In this document: positions 27,838 through 37,600 of the stretch, one piece after another
Layout of the letters: each line of letters starts with the position of its first letter
How positions within the stretch are numbered: position 1 is the stretch's first letter
NCBI RefSeq assembly: GCF_007997285.1
Contig: NZ_VORX01000003.1
Location: 372,001-436,000, forward strand
Direction: 5' to 3'
DNA: 64,000 nucleotides
DNA from: Gelidibacter salicanalis
GTDB taxonomy: Bacteria; Bacteroidota; Bacteroidia; Flavobacteriales; Flavobacteriaceae
Program-made: the position numbers and the translations under genes
The notes under the pieces: model-generated
What the model saw: only the letters and a program-made list of their open reading frames with translations
The model's database searches: none
What the model was told of the DNA's origin: nothing

Positions 27838-28218
27838 CTATAATTTTCGTCTTTCGGACATTTTAATGGTCACTTTCTCAACATCGCCACCAATAGGAGG
27901 GTTCAATTTACTCACTGACACTGTAGCTTTGGTCACTAACTGATCTTCTTCAAAAATACGTTTCAAGATCCGTTTGGCAACAGTTTCAAGTAAATAGGAA
28001 GGTTGCTTCATTTCTTCCTTAATGATTCTGTTAAGTAGCACGTAATCGACGGTTTCACTAAGTTTATCAGATTGTGCAGACGGTTGTAAGTCGGCTTTAA
28101 TCTTTAAATCCACGCGATAATCACTACCAATTTTTGTTTCTTCACTTAAACACCCATGGTGTGCAAACACCCGAATATTTTCAACTTTAATAACACCCAT
28201 AATTCCATTTATATCCAC
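27838..28218 (-). CDS. folB: Dihydroneopterin aldolase
   Basis: A 120- to 126-residue enzyme of folate synthesis that cleaves 7,8-dihydroneopterin to 6-hydroxymethyl-dihydropterin and glycolaldehyde. VENIRVFAHHGCLSEETKIG at the N-terminus with the conserved glutamate, DYVLLNRIIKEEM in the middle and VSKLNPPIGG near the end match FolB. The start may be the ATG six codons inside (GVIKVENIRV). It is divergent from glnS and has a tRNA gene downstream. Confidence 0.93.
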   Translation of the reverse strand: MDINGIMGVIKVENIRVFAHHGCLSEETKIGSDYRVDLKIKADLQPSAQSDKLSETVDYVLLNRIIKEEMKQPSYLLETVAKRILKRIFEEDQLVTKATVSVSKLNPPIGGDVEKVTIKMSERRKL

Positions 28219-28252
28219 AAAAATAAGGCATTTATAGAACTAAAAAAATCCC

Positions 28253-28260
28253 TAATTTTG
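28253..28260 (+). promoter_or_regulatory. -7 element for glnS
   Basis: TAATTTTG fits TAnnTTTG in the folB-glnS divergent gap. It would give a leader of about 55 nt to the ATG at 28322. Confidence 0.45.
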
Positions 28261-28321
28261 CAATAGAATTCTTATGGTGCAGATAAAAGCACTAAAGAAT
28301 AAACAAATACGTACAAGTCCT

Positions 28322-30331
28322 ATGTCAGAAGAATCAAGATCGCTCAATTTTTTAGAGCACATTATAGAAGAAGATTTAGCGAATGGAATGTCTAAAGACG
28401 ACCTTAGATTCCGATTTCCTCCGGAACCTAATGGGTATTTGCACATAGGACATACTAAAGCCATCGGCATTAGTTTTGGTTTGGGCGAAAAATATAATGC
28501 GCCGGTCAATCTTCGGTTTGATGATACTAATCCCGCCAAGGAAGAGCAGGAGTATGTAGATGCCATTAAGGAGGATATTTCTTGGTTAGGCTATACATGG
28601 GCGGATGAATTGTATTCTTCTGATTATTTTCAACAATTGTATGATTGGGCTATTCAAATGATCAAGGATGGCAAGGCTTATGTCGATTCCCAATCTTCTG
28701 AAGCCATGGCAGAGCAAAAAGGAACACCAACACAACCTGGGGTTGATGGACCGTACCGCAATAGAAGTGTCGAGGAAAACCTTGCCCTTTTCGAAAAAAT
28801 GAAGAATGGAGAATGTGATGAAGGGTCGCATGTATTGCGCGCAAAAATTGACATGAAGCATACTAATATGCTAATGCGCGACCCCATCATGTATCGCGTC
28901 TTAAAAAAACACCATCACAGAACGGGCAACGATTGGTGCATTTACCCGATGTACGATTGGACGCATGGTGAAAGTGATTATTTGGAACGTATTACACACA
29001 GTTTATGTTCGCTCGAATTTAAGCCGCATAGAGAGCTTTACGATTGGTTCTTGGACCAAGTGGTCGAAACTAACAACATTCGTCCTAAACAACGCGAATT
29101 TGCCCGTTTAAACCTTAGTTATACCATTATGAGCAAACGTAAGTTGCTAAAATTAGTGGAAGAGAAGATTGTTTCCGGTTGGGATGACCCACGAATGCCT
29201 ACTATTTCTGGGTTGCGTCGTAGAGGTTATACACCCAACGCTATACGGAAGTTTGTGGAAACGGTAGGAGTTGCCAAGCGCGATAATGTTATTGATGTGG
29301 CGCTTTTAGAGTTCTGCATCCGGGAAGATTTGAACAAGACCGCACCAAGGGTCATGGCTGTTTTAGATCCTGTTAAACTGGTAATCACGAATTATCCAGA
29401 AGGAAAGGAAGAGTGGCTGGAAGCTGAAAACAATCAGGAAGATGATGGTATGGGCTTTAGAAAAGTCCCTTTTTCTAGAGAACTCTACATTGAAAGAGAC
29501 GATTTTAAGGAAGAAGCAAGCAGCAAATATTTCAGATTAAGCATCGGAAAACAGGTGCGTTTAAAGAATGCATACATCATTAAAGGGGAAAGCGTTGTTA
29601 AAGATGCCCAAGGCACCATTACAGAAATTCACTGTACTTATACTGAAGATACATCTATAAAAGTGAAAGGAACTTTGCACTGGGTTTCTATTAAACATGC
29701 TATAAAAGCTGAGGTTAGAGAGTATGATCGTTTATTTATGGATCCTTCTCCAGACGCACATCCGGATAAGGATTTTATGGAATTTATAAATCCTGAATCG
29801 TTAAAAACCATCACCGCTTACGTGGAGCCAAGTTTAAAGGACGCTAAAGTAGGGGACCGTTATCAATTTCAACGTTTGGGATATTTTAATGTTGATAAGG
29901 ATACAACGGCTGAACATTTAGTGTTCAACAAAACTGTGGGCTTGCGCGATTCGTGGACAAAGGAAGTACCTACTGCAAAAACGGAGCAAGAAAACACGCC
30001 ACAGCAAACAAAATCGAAAAACAATCTGCCGCAACGAAAAGCGATCGAAATCATTCAGCAATTGGGTAAAAAATACACCAATTTGCCGGAAGAAAAACAG
30101 TTAAAAACCAAAGCAGAGATTCAAGAACTTGCTAATGATGTAAGTTATGAAGATTTGGAACCTTGGTTTAATACTGCGGCCAAAAAAGTAGGGACGCGTA
30201 TTGCCACCATGATCACCTTAGGTGTGTTATTAGAACAAGGTTTAGAGCGTAATGAAGATATAGAAGCATTTATCGCTTCAGGAATAGAGGATAAATATGA
30301 CGCTTTGTCGGCTGAGGCTAAAGCGCTTTAA
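28322..30331 (+). CDS. glnS: Glutaminyl-tRNA synthetase with C-terminal extension
   Basis: A class I synthetase charging tRNA-Gln. PPEPNGYLHIGH contains the HIGH motif near residues 41-44, and MSKRK (KMSKS equivalent) lies near 270. The anticodon-binding beta-barrels follow to about 555. A further 110 residues of helical, lysine- and glutamate-rich sequence form a C-terminal extension (PQRKAIEIIQQLGKKYT onward), as in proteins often named as GlnRS fused to a YqeY-like domain. The frame is open to ATG 28274, but SEESRSLNFLEHIIEEDL after ATG 28322 matches the usual N-terminus. Another tRNA synthetase, gltX, lies nearby. Confidence 0.95.
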   Translation: MSEESRSLNFLEHIIEEDLANGMSKDDLRFRFPPEPNGYLHIGHTKAIGISFGLGEKYNAPVNLRFDDTNPAKEEQEYVDAIKEDISWLGYTWADELYSSDYFQQLYDWAIQMIKDGKAYVDSQSSEAMAEQKGTPTQPGVDGPYRNRSVEENLALFEKMKNGECDEGSHVLRAKIDMKHTNMLMRDPIMYRVLKKHHHRTGNDWCIYPMYDWTHGESDYLERITHSLCSLEFKPHRELYDWFLDQVVETNNIRPKQREFARLNLSYTIMSKRKLLKLVEEKIVSGWDDPRMPTISGLRRRGYTPNAIRKFVETVGVAKRDNVIDVALLEFCIREDLNKTAPRVMAVLDPVKLVITNYPEGKEEWLEAENNQEDDGMGFRKVPFSRELYIERDDFKEEASSKYFRLSIGKQVRLKNAYIIKGESVVKDAQGTITEIHCTYTEDTSIKVKGTLHWVSIKHAIKAEVREYDRLFMDPSPDAHPDKDFMEFINPESLKTITAYVEPSLKDAKVGDRYQFQRLGYFNVDKDTTAEHLVFNKTVGLRDSWTKEVPTAKTEQENTPQQTKSKNNLPQRKAIEIIQQLGKKYTNLPEEKQLKTKAEIQELANDVSYEDLEPWFNTAAKKVGTRIATMITLGVLLEQGLERNEDIEAFIASGIEDKYDALSAEAKAL

Positions 30332-30666
30332 AAGTATATGCTCTTGTTTTAGTGTTTTTAATGCTTTTCAACCCGATATTTTATAAAGTTGGCATTTAGG
30401 TGGCTTTTAAAAAGTTTGTTCTGCATAAAAATGTGCTAGGAATCATAATCGAACTATTTAGTTACGAAAGGGTTAGGGAGTTGCAATGCGTTTAAAAAGG
30501 CACATTTCGAAAAAGAAATTCATCACAAATGACATTTAAAGGAAATGCATGGATGACACGTGATGTTTTGCTTTAAAACTATTTTGAAAATCTTAATATT
30601 GAATTAAAGTTTTTGTGAGCCTTTTTAATTTCAGTAACTTTTATGTTTCAAAAAACAGATGGAAAG
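30332..30666. other. Gene-free stretch between glnS and a small ORF
   Basis: I see no gene, RNA or strong hairpin. The frame of the following small protein extends slightly into it. Confidence 0.5.
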
Positions 30667-30876
30667 ATGAAACTATCACAAGAACTATTAGCTGAAATTA
30701 CCCAAGTCACGAGAAGTATTGAGGATCATCATCCGGAACTTCAGAAGTATTTGGATGAAAACCCGATGACACTTCCGGAAGGCGACAGTAGTGATGTAGA
30801 AATGGACAATCAGGCGTTAAGGGAATATTTAGACAGCTTAAAAGAACTGGTTACTAAATACGATAAAGAACATTAA
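30667..30876 (+). CDS. Small acidic protein of unknown function
   Basis: A 69-residue soluble protein, strongly acidic, with no signal or membrane segment. Two amphipathic helices are likely: LSQELLAEITQVTRSIEDHHPELQ split by a PMTLPEGDSSDV loop from NQALREYLDSLKELVTKYD. The frame is open eight codons upstream to an ATG at 30643, but ATG 30667 starts the protein-like part. I do not recognise a family. A bidirectional terminator follows. Confidence 0.6.
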   Translation: MKLSQELLAEITQVTRSIEDHHPELQKYLDENPMTLPEGDSSDVEMDNQALREYLDSLKELVTKYDKEH

Positions 30877-30938
30877 ACTAAGGAATGTGTCTCAATACTT
30901 ATACAACCTATCTGAGAGTTGAATATTTGAGACTATTC

Positions 30939-30954
30939 TCGGACAGCTGTCCGA
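30939..30954. repeat. 16-bp perfect palindrome
   Basis: TCGGACAGCTGTCCGA is perfectly self-complementary and lies just before the shared terminator. Its layout (AGCT centre, CCGA/TCGG ends) recalls the palindrome at 27541-27558. Confidence 0.7.
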
Positions 30955-30970
30955 TAGAAAAACATAAAAA

Positions 30971-31000
30971 AAGCCGTTTCAATTAGTTTTGAGACGGCTT
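30971..31000. terminator. Bidirectional terminator
   Basis: AAGCCGTTTCAA pairs with TTGAGACGGCTT (one G-T) around TTAGTT between A-rich and T-rich flanks. It serves convergent genes on both sides. Confidence 0.8.
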
Positions 31001-31013
31001 CTTTAATTAATGA

Positions 31014-31949
31014 TTACTTTTTCAGATCATTTTCTTTCTTCTTGTTTTTGGCTTCTTTCATAGCCTCACCAATTTGATTACTTGCGGTAAAACTCGCCAC
31101 CATATTGTTTAACATATCACTACCCGCTTGTGGCGAATTTGGTAATAAAATCAAGTTACTATTGACATGTTCGCCGATAGATTGTAGCGTATCATAATGT
31201 TGGGTAACTACAATTAAGGCAGAGGCTTCCTGAGAATTGATGCCCACTTTATTAAGAACTTCTACTGATTCTTCCAAGCCACGGGCAATTTCACGTCGCT
31301 GATCAGCAATACCCTGACCTTGTAATCGTTTGCTTTCCGCCTCAGCTTTCGCGCGTTCTACAATTAAAATACGCGCCGCATCACCTTCAAATTGTGCGGC
31401 AATTTTTTCACGTTCAGAGGCATTAATTCTGTTCATCGCTGCTTTTACTTGTGCATCAGGATCAATGTCTGTAACCAATGTTTTTATAATATCGTACCCG
31501 TAGTCTGACATGGCATCGTTAAGTTCTGTTTTAACGGCGATGGCAATGTCATCTTTTTTCACAAAAACATCGTCTAATTTCATCTTAGGAACTTCAGCGC
31601 GGACCACATCAAACACATAACTGGTAATTTGATCATGTGCATAATCCAACTTATAAAATGCATCATATACTTTTTCTGAAATCACCATAAACTGCACGGA
31701 GATTTTTAATCTTACAAAAACATCATCTAAAGTTTTTGTTTCTACAATAACATCTAATTGTTGAATTTTGAGACTCATTCTGCCGGCAACACGGTCAACA
31801 ATAGGGATCTTCATCTGAAGTCCAGAATGACGAATACTCTGAAACTTTCCAAAGCGTTCAATAATGGCTGCAGACTGCTGCTTCACGGTAAAAAAGGATG
31901 AGATAATAATGACAAAAAGAATGACGGCGATGATGGGAATAATGAACAT
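31014..31949 (-). CDS. SPFH/Band 7 domain membrane protein
   Basis: A 311-residue stomatin-type protein. A single membrane helix at the N-terminus (about 2-20) anchors the SPFH domain (about 22-200, with VKQQSAAIIERFGKF and TDIDPDAQVKAAMNRINASEREK). A coiled-coil region (ERAKAEAESKRLQGQGIADQRREI) and a tail rich in lysine and glutamate follow. It resembles QmcA-like or paraslipin proteins that scaffold membrane domains and modulate proteases. No NfeD partner lies adjacent, which is unusual for stomatin-type genes. Confidence 0.9.
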   Translation of the reverse strand: MFIIPIIAVILFVIIISSFFTVKQQSAAIIERFGKFQSIRHSGLQMKIPIVDRVAGRMSLKIQQLDVIVETKTLDDVFVRLKISVQFMVISEKVYDAFYKLDYAHDQITSYVFDVVRAEVPKMKLDDVFVKKDDIAIAVKTELNDAMSDYGYDIIKTLVTDIDPDAQVKAAMNRINASEREKIAAQFEGDAARILIVERAKAEAESKRLQGQGIADQRREIARGLEESVEVLNKVGINSQEASALIVVTQHYDTLQSIGEHVNSNLILLPNSPQAGSDMLNNMVASFTASNQIGEAMKEAKNKKKENDLKK

Positions 31950-32111
31950 AACTTGGATTTTAAAGGTTAGAATACGTAAAATACTAATTTAATGTTTATA
32001 ACTGCTGAAAACTATAGTTTCTTCAATTGGCAAGGGTGCAGAATAATTGTTTTTCAACGAATTACGGAATTTTATAAAAAAAATATCGAAATTTGCAGCA
32101 CAAAACTTCAT

Positions 32112-32795
32112 ATGTCAATGAAAATCAATCTTCTTATTCTGTTAGTCGCACTTAGTATCGGTTCTGTTACAGAAAGTTTTGCACAACAAAATATTCAAAC
32201 TAGAAATAGGATTGGACTTTACGGTGGTTTAACCCAATTTGATATTAAAACGGATAATTTTATTACCACATCTGGTCAAGGCTGGATTGGTGGACTTTCT
32301 GCGAGTGTAGATCTTCCGCACAAATTGTACAACGTGAGTTATACGATTCAGTTATCAGAAAATACACTAGGCATTAATGCCAAACCGACGCTTGCGAGTC
32401 CTTCTGAAGAAATCGACTTTACCATGATAACCGCTCAAGTCGCTTTTTTGGTGCATGTTAAAATAATTCAGGACTATCTTACCATTGATATCGGGCCGAT
32501 GATTCAATATACGGGCGATTTAGAAGTCAAAAATAACAGTCAAAAAAATTATATAATCGAAAATTATAGTCGCGTGACCGCTAAGGATCTTTATAAAATT
32601 TCGCCCTTCAATGTGAATGGGGCAGTAGGTGTTTCTGCCGGTTTCAAGTCATTTAAACTGAGAGGCCAATACATATATGGCTTTACAAATATCCTGAACC
32701 AACTCAATGATGAAAATTTTGTGGGAGAAACAAATACCAGTAAATTTAAAGGAAATCAAAGTATGTTTGCCCTTACAGCACTTATTAAATTTTAA
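32112..32795 (+). CDS. Outer-membrane beta-barrel protein
   Basis: A 227-residue protein with a signal peptide (about 1-22, ending ESFAQQ) and alternating hydrophobic strands typical of small OMP_b-brl or PorT-type barrels, such as RIGLYGGLTQFDIK, WIGGLSASVDLP and SFKLRGQYIYGF. It ends in FALTALIKF with a terminal phenylalanine, the barrel sorting signal. The frame extends 40 codons upstream to 31992 without protein-like features, so the start is ATG 32112. Specific ligand unknown. A strong terminator follows. Confidence 0.8.
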   Translation: MSMKINLLILLVALSIGSVTESFAQQNIQTRNRIGLYGGLTQFDIKTDNFITTSGQGWIGGLSASVDLPHKLYNVSYTIQLSENTLGINAKPTLASPSEEIDFTMITAQVAFLVHVKIIQDYLTIDIGPMIQYTGDLEVKNNSQKNYIIENYSRVTAKDLYKISPFNVNGAVGVSAGFKSFKLRGQYIYGFTNILNQLNDENFVGETNTSKFKGNQSMFALTALIKF

Positions 32796-32824
32796 TAAGA
32801 GCCCTCTGAAACTTATTTAAACTA

Positions 32825-32864
32825 AAAAAGGCTTAGTTCCGCAAGTGCGTGACTAAGCCTTTTT
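32825..32864. terminator. Bidirectional terminator
   Basis: AAAAAGGCTTAGT pairs with ACTAAGCCTTTTT around a 14-nt loop. It lies between the barrel gene (+) and gltX (-), which converge. Confidence 0.85.
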
Positions 32865-32883
32865 GATGTCATACTGTTAGAAT

Positions 32884-34395
32884 TTAGGTGGTCTCTACCA
32901 ATTTATTAAGACGGTTTATGGTCTCTGCTTTTCCAATCATAAATATAATTTCAAAAACATCAGGTCCTTGCATGGCACCTACCAAAGCTAAACGTAAAGG
33001 TTGCATCACTTTACCAAATCCGACGCCTTTTTCGGCAATCCAAGACTTCACATCGGCTTGGATATTATCAACCGTAAAATCTGAACTGTGATTGATAATA
33101 TCTGCTAATTCCGTCATGAGATTACGGGTATCATCAGTCATGATTTTATTAAAAGATTTTTCATCATAAGCTTGCGGCGCTTCAAAAAAGAAGGAAGATA
33201 ACTCCCACAAATCCGAAATAAATGTAGCGCGTTCTTTAATCATACCTACGACTAAAGCCACAAAATTTACATCAATTAACGCTAGTTGCGGGGTGCAGTT
33301 TTTAAAAGCTTCCGCTAATTCATCGTCATTTTGCATCTGCATGTATTGATGGTTAAACCATCTAATTTTATCCGGATCAAAGCGTGCACCTGATTTATGA
33401 ACGCGTTCCAATTCGAAGGCTTGGACGAGCTCATCCATAGAAAATAATTCTTGTTCCGTACCAGGATTCCAACCTAAAAAGGCTAGAAAGTTGACTAAAG
33501 CATCATTGAAGTAACCATCTTCTCGGTATCCACGTGAAACGTCAGAGGTTGCAGGATCTTGCCATTCTAATGGAAATACAGGAAATCCTAGTTTGTCACC
33601 GTCGCGTTTGCTTAATTTTCCTTTTCCTGTAGGTTTTAGGAGCAATGGTAAATGTGCAAATTGAGGTCTATCCCAACCAAATGCTTCGTATAATTGATAA
33701 TGCAAGGCTAGGGAAGGAAGCCATTCTTCGCCACGAATAACGTGTGTGATGTCCATTAAATGATCATCTACAATATTTGCTAAATGGTAAGTTGGCATCC
33801 CATCACTCTTAAACAATACTTTGTCGTCTAAAATATTGGTATCAATGCTGATCTCGCCTCTAACCATATCAGTCAATTGCAAGGTTTGGTCTTGTGGCGA
33901 TTTAAATCTGATCACAAAATCTTCGCCATCATCCAATTTCTTTTGCGTTTCTTCAGCAGATAAAGAGATGGAGTTCAGCAATAACTTTCTATTGTGCCAA
34001 TTATAAATAAAGGTTTTTCCTTTAGAGTCGTGGTCCTTTCTATGGTGTTCTAAACTGTCAGCAGTGTCAAATGCATAGTACGCATTGCCTGAAGCCACCA
34101 ATTGCTCGGCATAATCTTTATATAAATGTTTACGCTCACTCTGTCTGTAAGGCGCAAATTTTTCATTCTTTCCGGGGCCTTCGTCATACGGAATGTTACA
34201 CCAATTTAAGGCGTCAATAATATATTGTTCAGCACCTTCAACATAACGATTTTGGTCAGTATCCTCTATTCTTAAAATAAAAGTACCATTGTGTTTTTTG
34301 GCGAATAAATAGTTGAATAAAGCCGTACGAACACCTCCAATATGAAGTGGCCCTGTCGGACTTGGTGCAAAACGCACTCGAACTTGATCAGTCAT
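32884..34395 (-). CDS. gltX: Glutamyl-tRNA synthetase
   Basis: A 503-residue class I synthetase that charges tRNA-Glu. APSPTGPLHIGG at residues 10-21 contains the HIGH-type motif, DTDQNR follows near 46-51, and LSKRDG at 261-266 is the KMSKS equivalent. The C-terminal helical anticodon-binding part is complete. Length is normal. It has a -7 element (minus strand) 20 bp before its ATG and a terminator after its stop. Confidence 0.96.
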   Translation of the reverse strand: MTDQVRVRFAPSPTGPLHIGGVRTALFNYLFAKKHNGTFILRIEDTDQNRYVEGAEQYIIDALNWCNIPYDEGPGKNEKFAPYRQSERKHLYKDYAEQLVASGNAYYAFDTADSLEHHRKDHDSKGKTFIYNWHNRKLLLNSISLSAEETQKKLDDGEDFVIRFKSPQDQTLQLTDMVRGEISIDTNILDDKVLFKSDGMPTYHLANIVDDHLMDITHVIRGEEWLPSLALHYQLYEAFGWDRPQFAHLPLLLKPTGKGKLSKRDGDKLGFPVFPLEWQDPATSDVSRGYREDGYFNDALVNFLAFLGWNPGTEQELFSMDELVQAFELERVHKSGARFDPDKIRWFNHQYMQMQNDDELAEAFKNCTPQLALIDVNFVALVVGMIKERATFISDLWELSSFFFEAPQAYDEKSFNKIMTDDTRNLMTELADIINHSSDFTVDNIQADVKSWIAEKGVGFGKVMQPLRLALVGAMQGPDVFEIIFMIGKAETINRLNKLVETT

Positions 34396-34414
34396 TTTGT
34401 TTGATTTAAGACTA

Positions 34415-34422
34415 CAAAGATA
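34415..34422 (-). promoter_or_regulatory. -7 element for gltX
   Basis: On the minus strand TATCTTTG matches TAnnTTTG 19 bp before the gltX ATG. Confidence 0.5.
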
Positions 34423-34680
34423 GATTTTTCCGAGGCAATCCGGAAGTTTAGGTCAAGGTTTAGAGTTCAAATCTTATGTTGCTGTTGTCGCGAATACGAT
34501 TAAGCATATTAAAGGTTGTCTGCTGTATGTATCGACATATGGGAATGGTGAGTTTCCGTTATCATCCTGAAAACATCAGAAATGGCTCTAAATTAACATA
34601 AGCGCACTTATTGAGATGATTTTAGCTTGAAATAAAATCGTAATTTAGTAGGTTTAACGGCCAGGACGATCATTTCAGAT

Positions 34681-37600
34681 ATGAACCATTTTAAAACTAT
34701 ACAACGTAAGCTCGAGCAATTTATCAGACGGTACTATACCAATGCGTTGCTTAAAGGGAGTATTTTGTTTTTTGCAATTGGGTTATTGTACTTATTGTTC
34801 ACCTTGGTTATCGAATACATTTTGTGGCTAAACCCAACAGCTAGGACCATCTTATTTTGGTTTTTTATAGTGGTAGAGGTCAGTTTGTTTGTCCGATTTA
34901 TCCTTTGGCCCTTATCCAAACTATTCAAACTTCAAAAAGGCATCCATTATGATGAGGCGTCTAAAATAATTGGCAAGCATTTTCCAGAAGTCAATGATAA
35001 GTTATTAAATGTGCTTCAGCTGCAACGAAGTTCCGAGCAGTCTGAACTGTTATTGGCAAGCATTGAACAAAAATCAGCGGAATTACAGCCAATCCCATTT
35101 AAAAGTGCGGTAAATTTTCGTAAAAATATCAGGTATTTAAAATACGCGGCCATTCCTATTGCCATTATCGGGGTGACTTTAATTACCGGACATTTTAATT
35201 GGTTTAGCGATAGCTATGAACGTGTGGTGAATTATAAAACTGCTTATGAACCACCGGCACCCTTTCAGTTTTTTGTGATTAATGAAAACCTTCAAGCGCT
35301 CGAACATAAAGAATTTAAATTATTGGTTAAGACGTCAGGGTTACTAATACCTGAAAATGCCCAGATCCATTATGCGGGTGAAACTTATTTTTTAAGACAA
35401 ACGGCCCCCGGAACTTTTGAATATGTGTTCCCACAGGTAAAAGAAAATCTCCGTTTTACCTTGTCCGCAAATGAGGTGGTCTCCAGATCTTACCAGCTAC
35501 ATTTAATGTTGGTACCTACTCTGGTGAATTTTGAAATGGTTTTGGATTATCCGTCGTATACCAATCGGGTGGACGAAGTGCTGAAAAGTACTGGCAATAC
35601 CACCATCCCTGAAGGAACTTTTGTTACTTGGAAAATAAAAACGCGTTCCACAGACCAAGTGGTGATGTATGCTTATGATACGCTAAGCTTTGAAAAGAAA
35701 AGTGCGAATGAATTTGAAACCTCCAAACAGGTATTTTCCAAGTTAGACTATAGTATAGCTACGAGTAATCAGGGATTGAAGGATTATGAAAATCTTGTGT
35801 ACAGTATTCAAGTGGTTAAGGATGGCTATCCTGAATTAAATATTAAAGTGGAGCGGGATAGCATTGATCAGCAATCCCTATATTTTTATGGCCAAGCCAG
35901 TGATGATTACGGATTAAGTAAGTTGCAATTGGTATATTATGATGTTGAAAATGAAGACGATAAACGGACAGAAACCATTCCGATCAACAGTTCCAATTTT
36001 ACTGAATTTATCAGTGCCTTTCCTAATACACTTAATTTGGATGAGGGCGTTAACTACGAGTTGTACTTTCAAGTGTTTGACAATGATGCTATTCATAAGT
36101 ATAAAAGTGTGATAAGTACAGTGTTTTCGTATAGAAAACTCACCCAAGATGAGCAAGTACGGAAGCAATTGCAAGAACAAAGCGAGACCATTAAAAATTT
36201 AGACAATTCCTTTGAAAAATTAAAACTTCAGGATAAGCAGTTGGAAGAATTATCCAAAACCCAAAAGGAAAAGGAACAGCTTAATTTTAGTGATAAGAAG
36301 AAGTTGGAGAATTTCATCAAACGTCAGCAGCAACAAGAGGAAATCATGCAAAACTTCAACCAGCGGCTTAAGGAGAACTTGGAGGATTTTCAAAAGGAAA
36401 ATAATGAAAAGGATCCGTTTAAAGAAGCGCTAAAGGAGCGTCTAAAAGACAATGAAACACAATTAAAAAAAGACGAACAACTTTTAAAGGAATTAGAAAA
36501 ACTACAGGACAAAATCCAGAAGGAAGAACTTTCTGAAAAATTAGAGCAATTGGCTAAACAAAATAAGAACAAGCAAAAAAGTTTGCAACAATTATTGGAA
36601 TTGACCAAGCGTTATTACGTGGCCAAAAAAACGGAGAAGTTGCAGCGGGAACTCGAGAAACTGGCAAAGGCGCAAGATGAATTGTCTAAGGAAGATTCAA
36701 AAACAAACACCAAAGAGAAACAGGGCAATTTGAATGAGCAGTTTGAGGAATTTCAAAAAGAAATGGAGGAACTCCAAAAGGAGAATAATGCCTTGAAGAA
36801 ACCCATGGACGTGCCTCAAGATCCTGCAGCGGAAAATGAAATTAAGCAAGATCAGCAAGCCGCTTCAGAGCAGTTAGAAAAGAAAAGGGAATCTGAACAA
36901 AAGAATGATCAACAAGATGCCAATCAGAAACAAAAAGATGCCCAGCAAAAGCAACGTGATGCTTCAAAAAAAATGAAGGAGATGAGTGCTAAGCTTTCCC
37001 AATCTATGATGGGTGGTGGGCAAGAACAATTACAGGAAGATACGGCTATGTTGCGACAGATATTGGATAATTTGGTACTGTTTTCATTTGACCAGGAAGA
37101 TTTGATGAAGCAATTTAAAAGCATTCAAATCAATAATAATCAATATGGTAAATTCTTGCGTAAACAAAGCAATTTAAGGGAGCATTTTGAGCATATTGAT
37201 GATAGTCTATTTGCTTTGTCCTTGCGTCAACCAAAGTTATCAGAACAGGTTAACGGTAAAATCACGGAAGTTTTTTTTAATATCGATAAATCGATGGCTC
37301 AGTTGTCAGAAAACCAACTTTATCCGGGCGTTGCAACGCAGCAGTACACAATTACCGCCACTAATGATCTGTCCAGTTTTTTAAGTGATATTTTAGACAA
37401 TATGGAATCTCAGATGAACGCAAGTCAAGGAGAGGGTTCTGGAGAGGGTCAGGGCAAACAGGGTGGTGGTGGCGGAATGCAATTGCCAGATATCATCATG
37501 AGTCAAGACGAATTAAATAAGCAGATGGAACAAGGCCTTAAAAAGTCGGAGTTCGGAAAATCTGAAGGAGGTGAAGATGGTGAAGATGGTGAAGGGAGTA

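Noticed and set aside
36390-36608. Minus-strand serine/cysteine-rich frame in DUF4175
   Set aside because: A shadow of the lysine/glutamate-rich coiled coil on the other strand.
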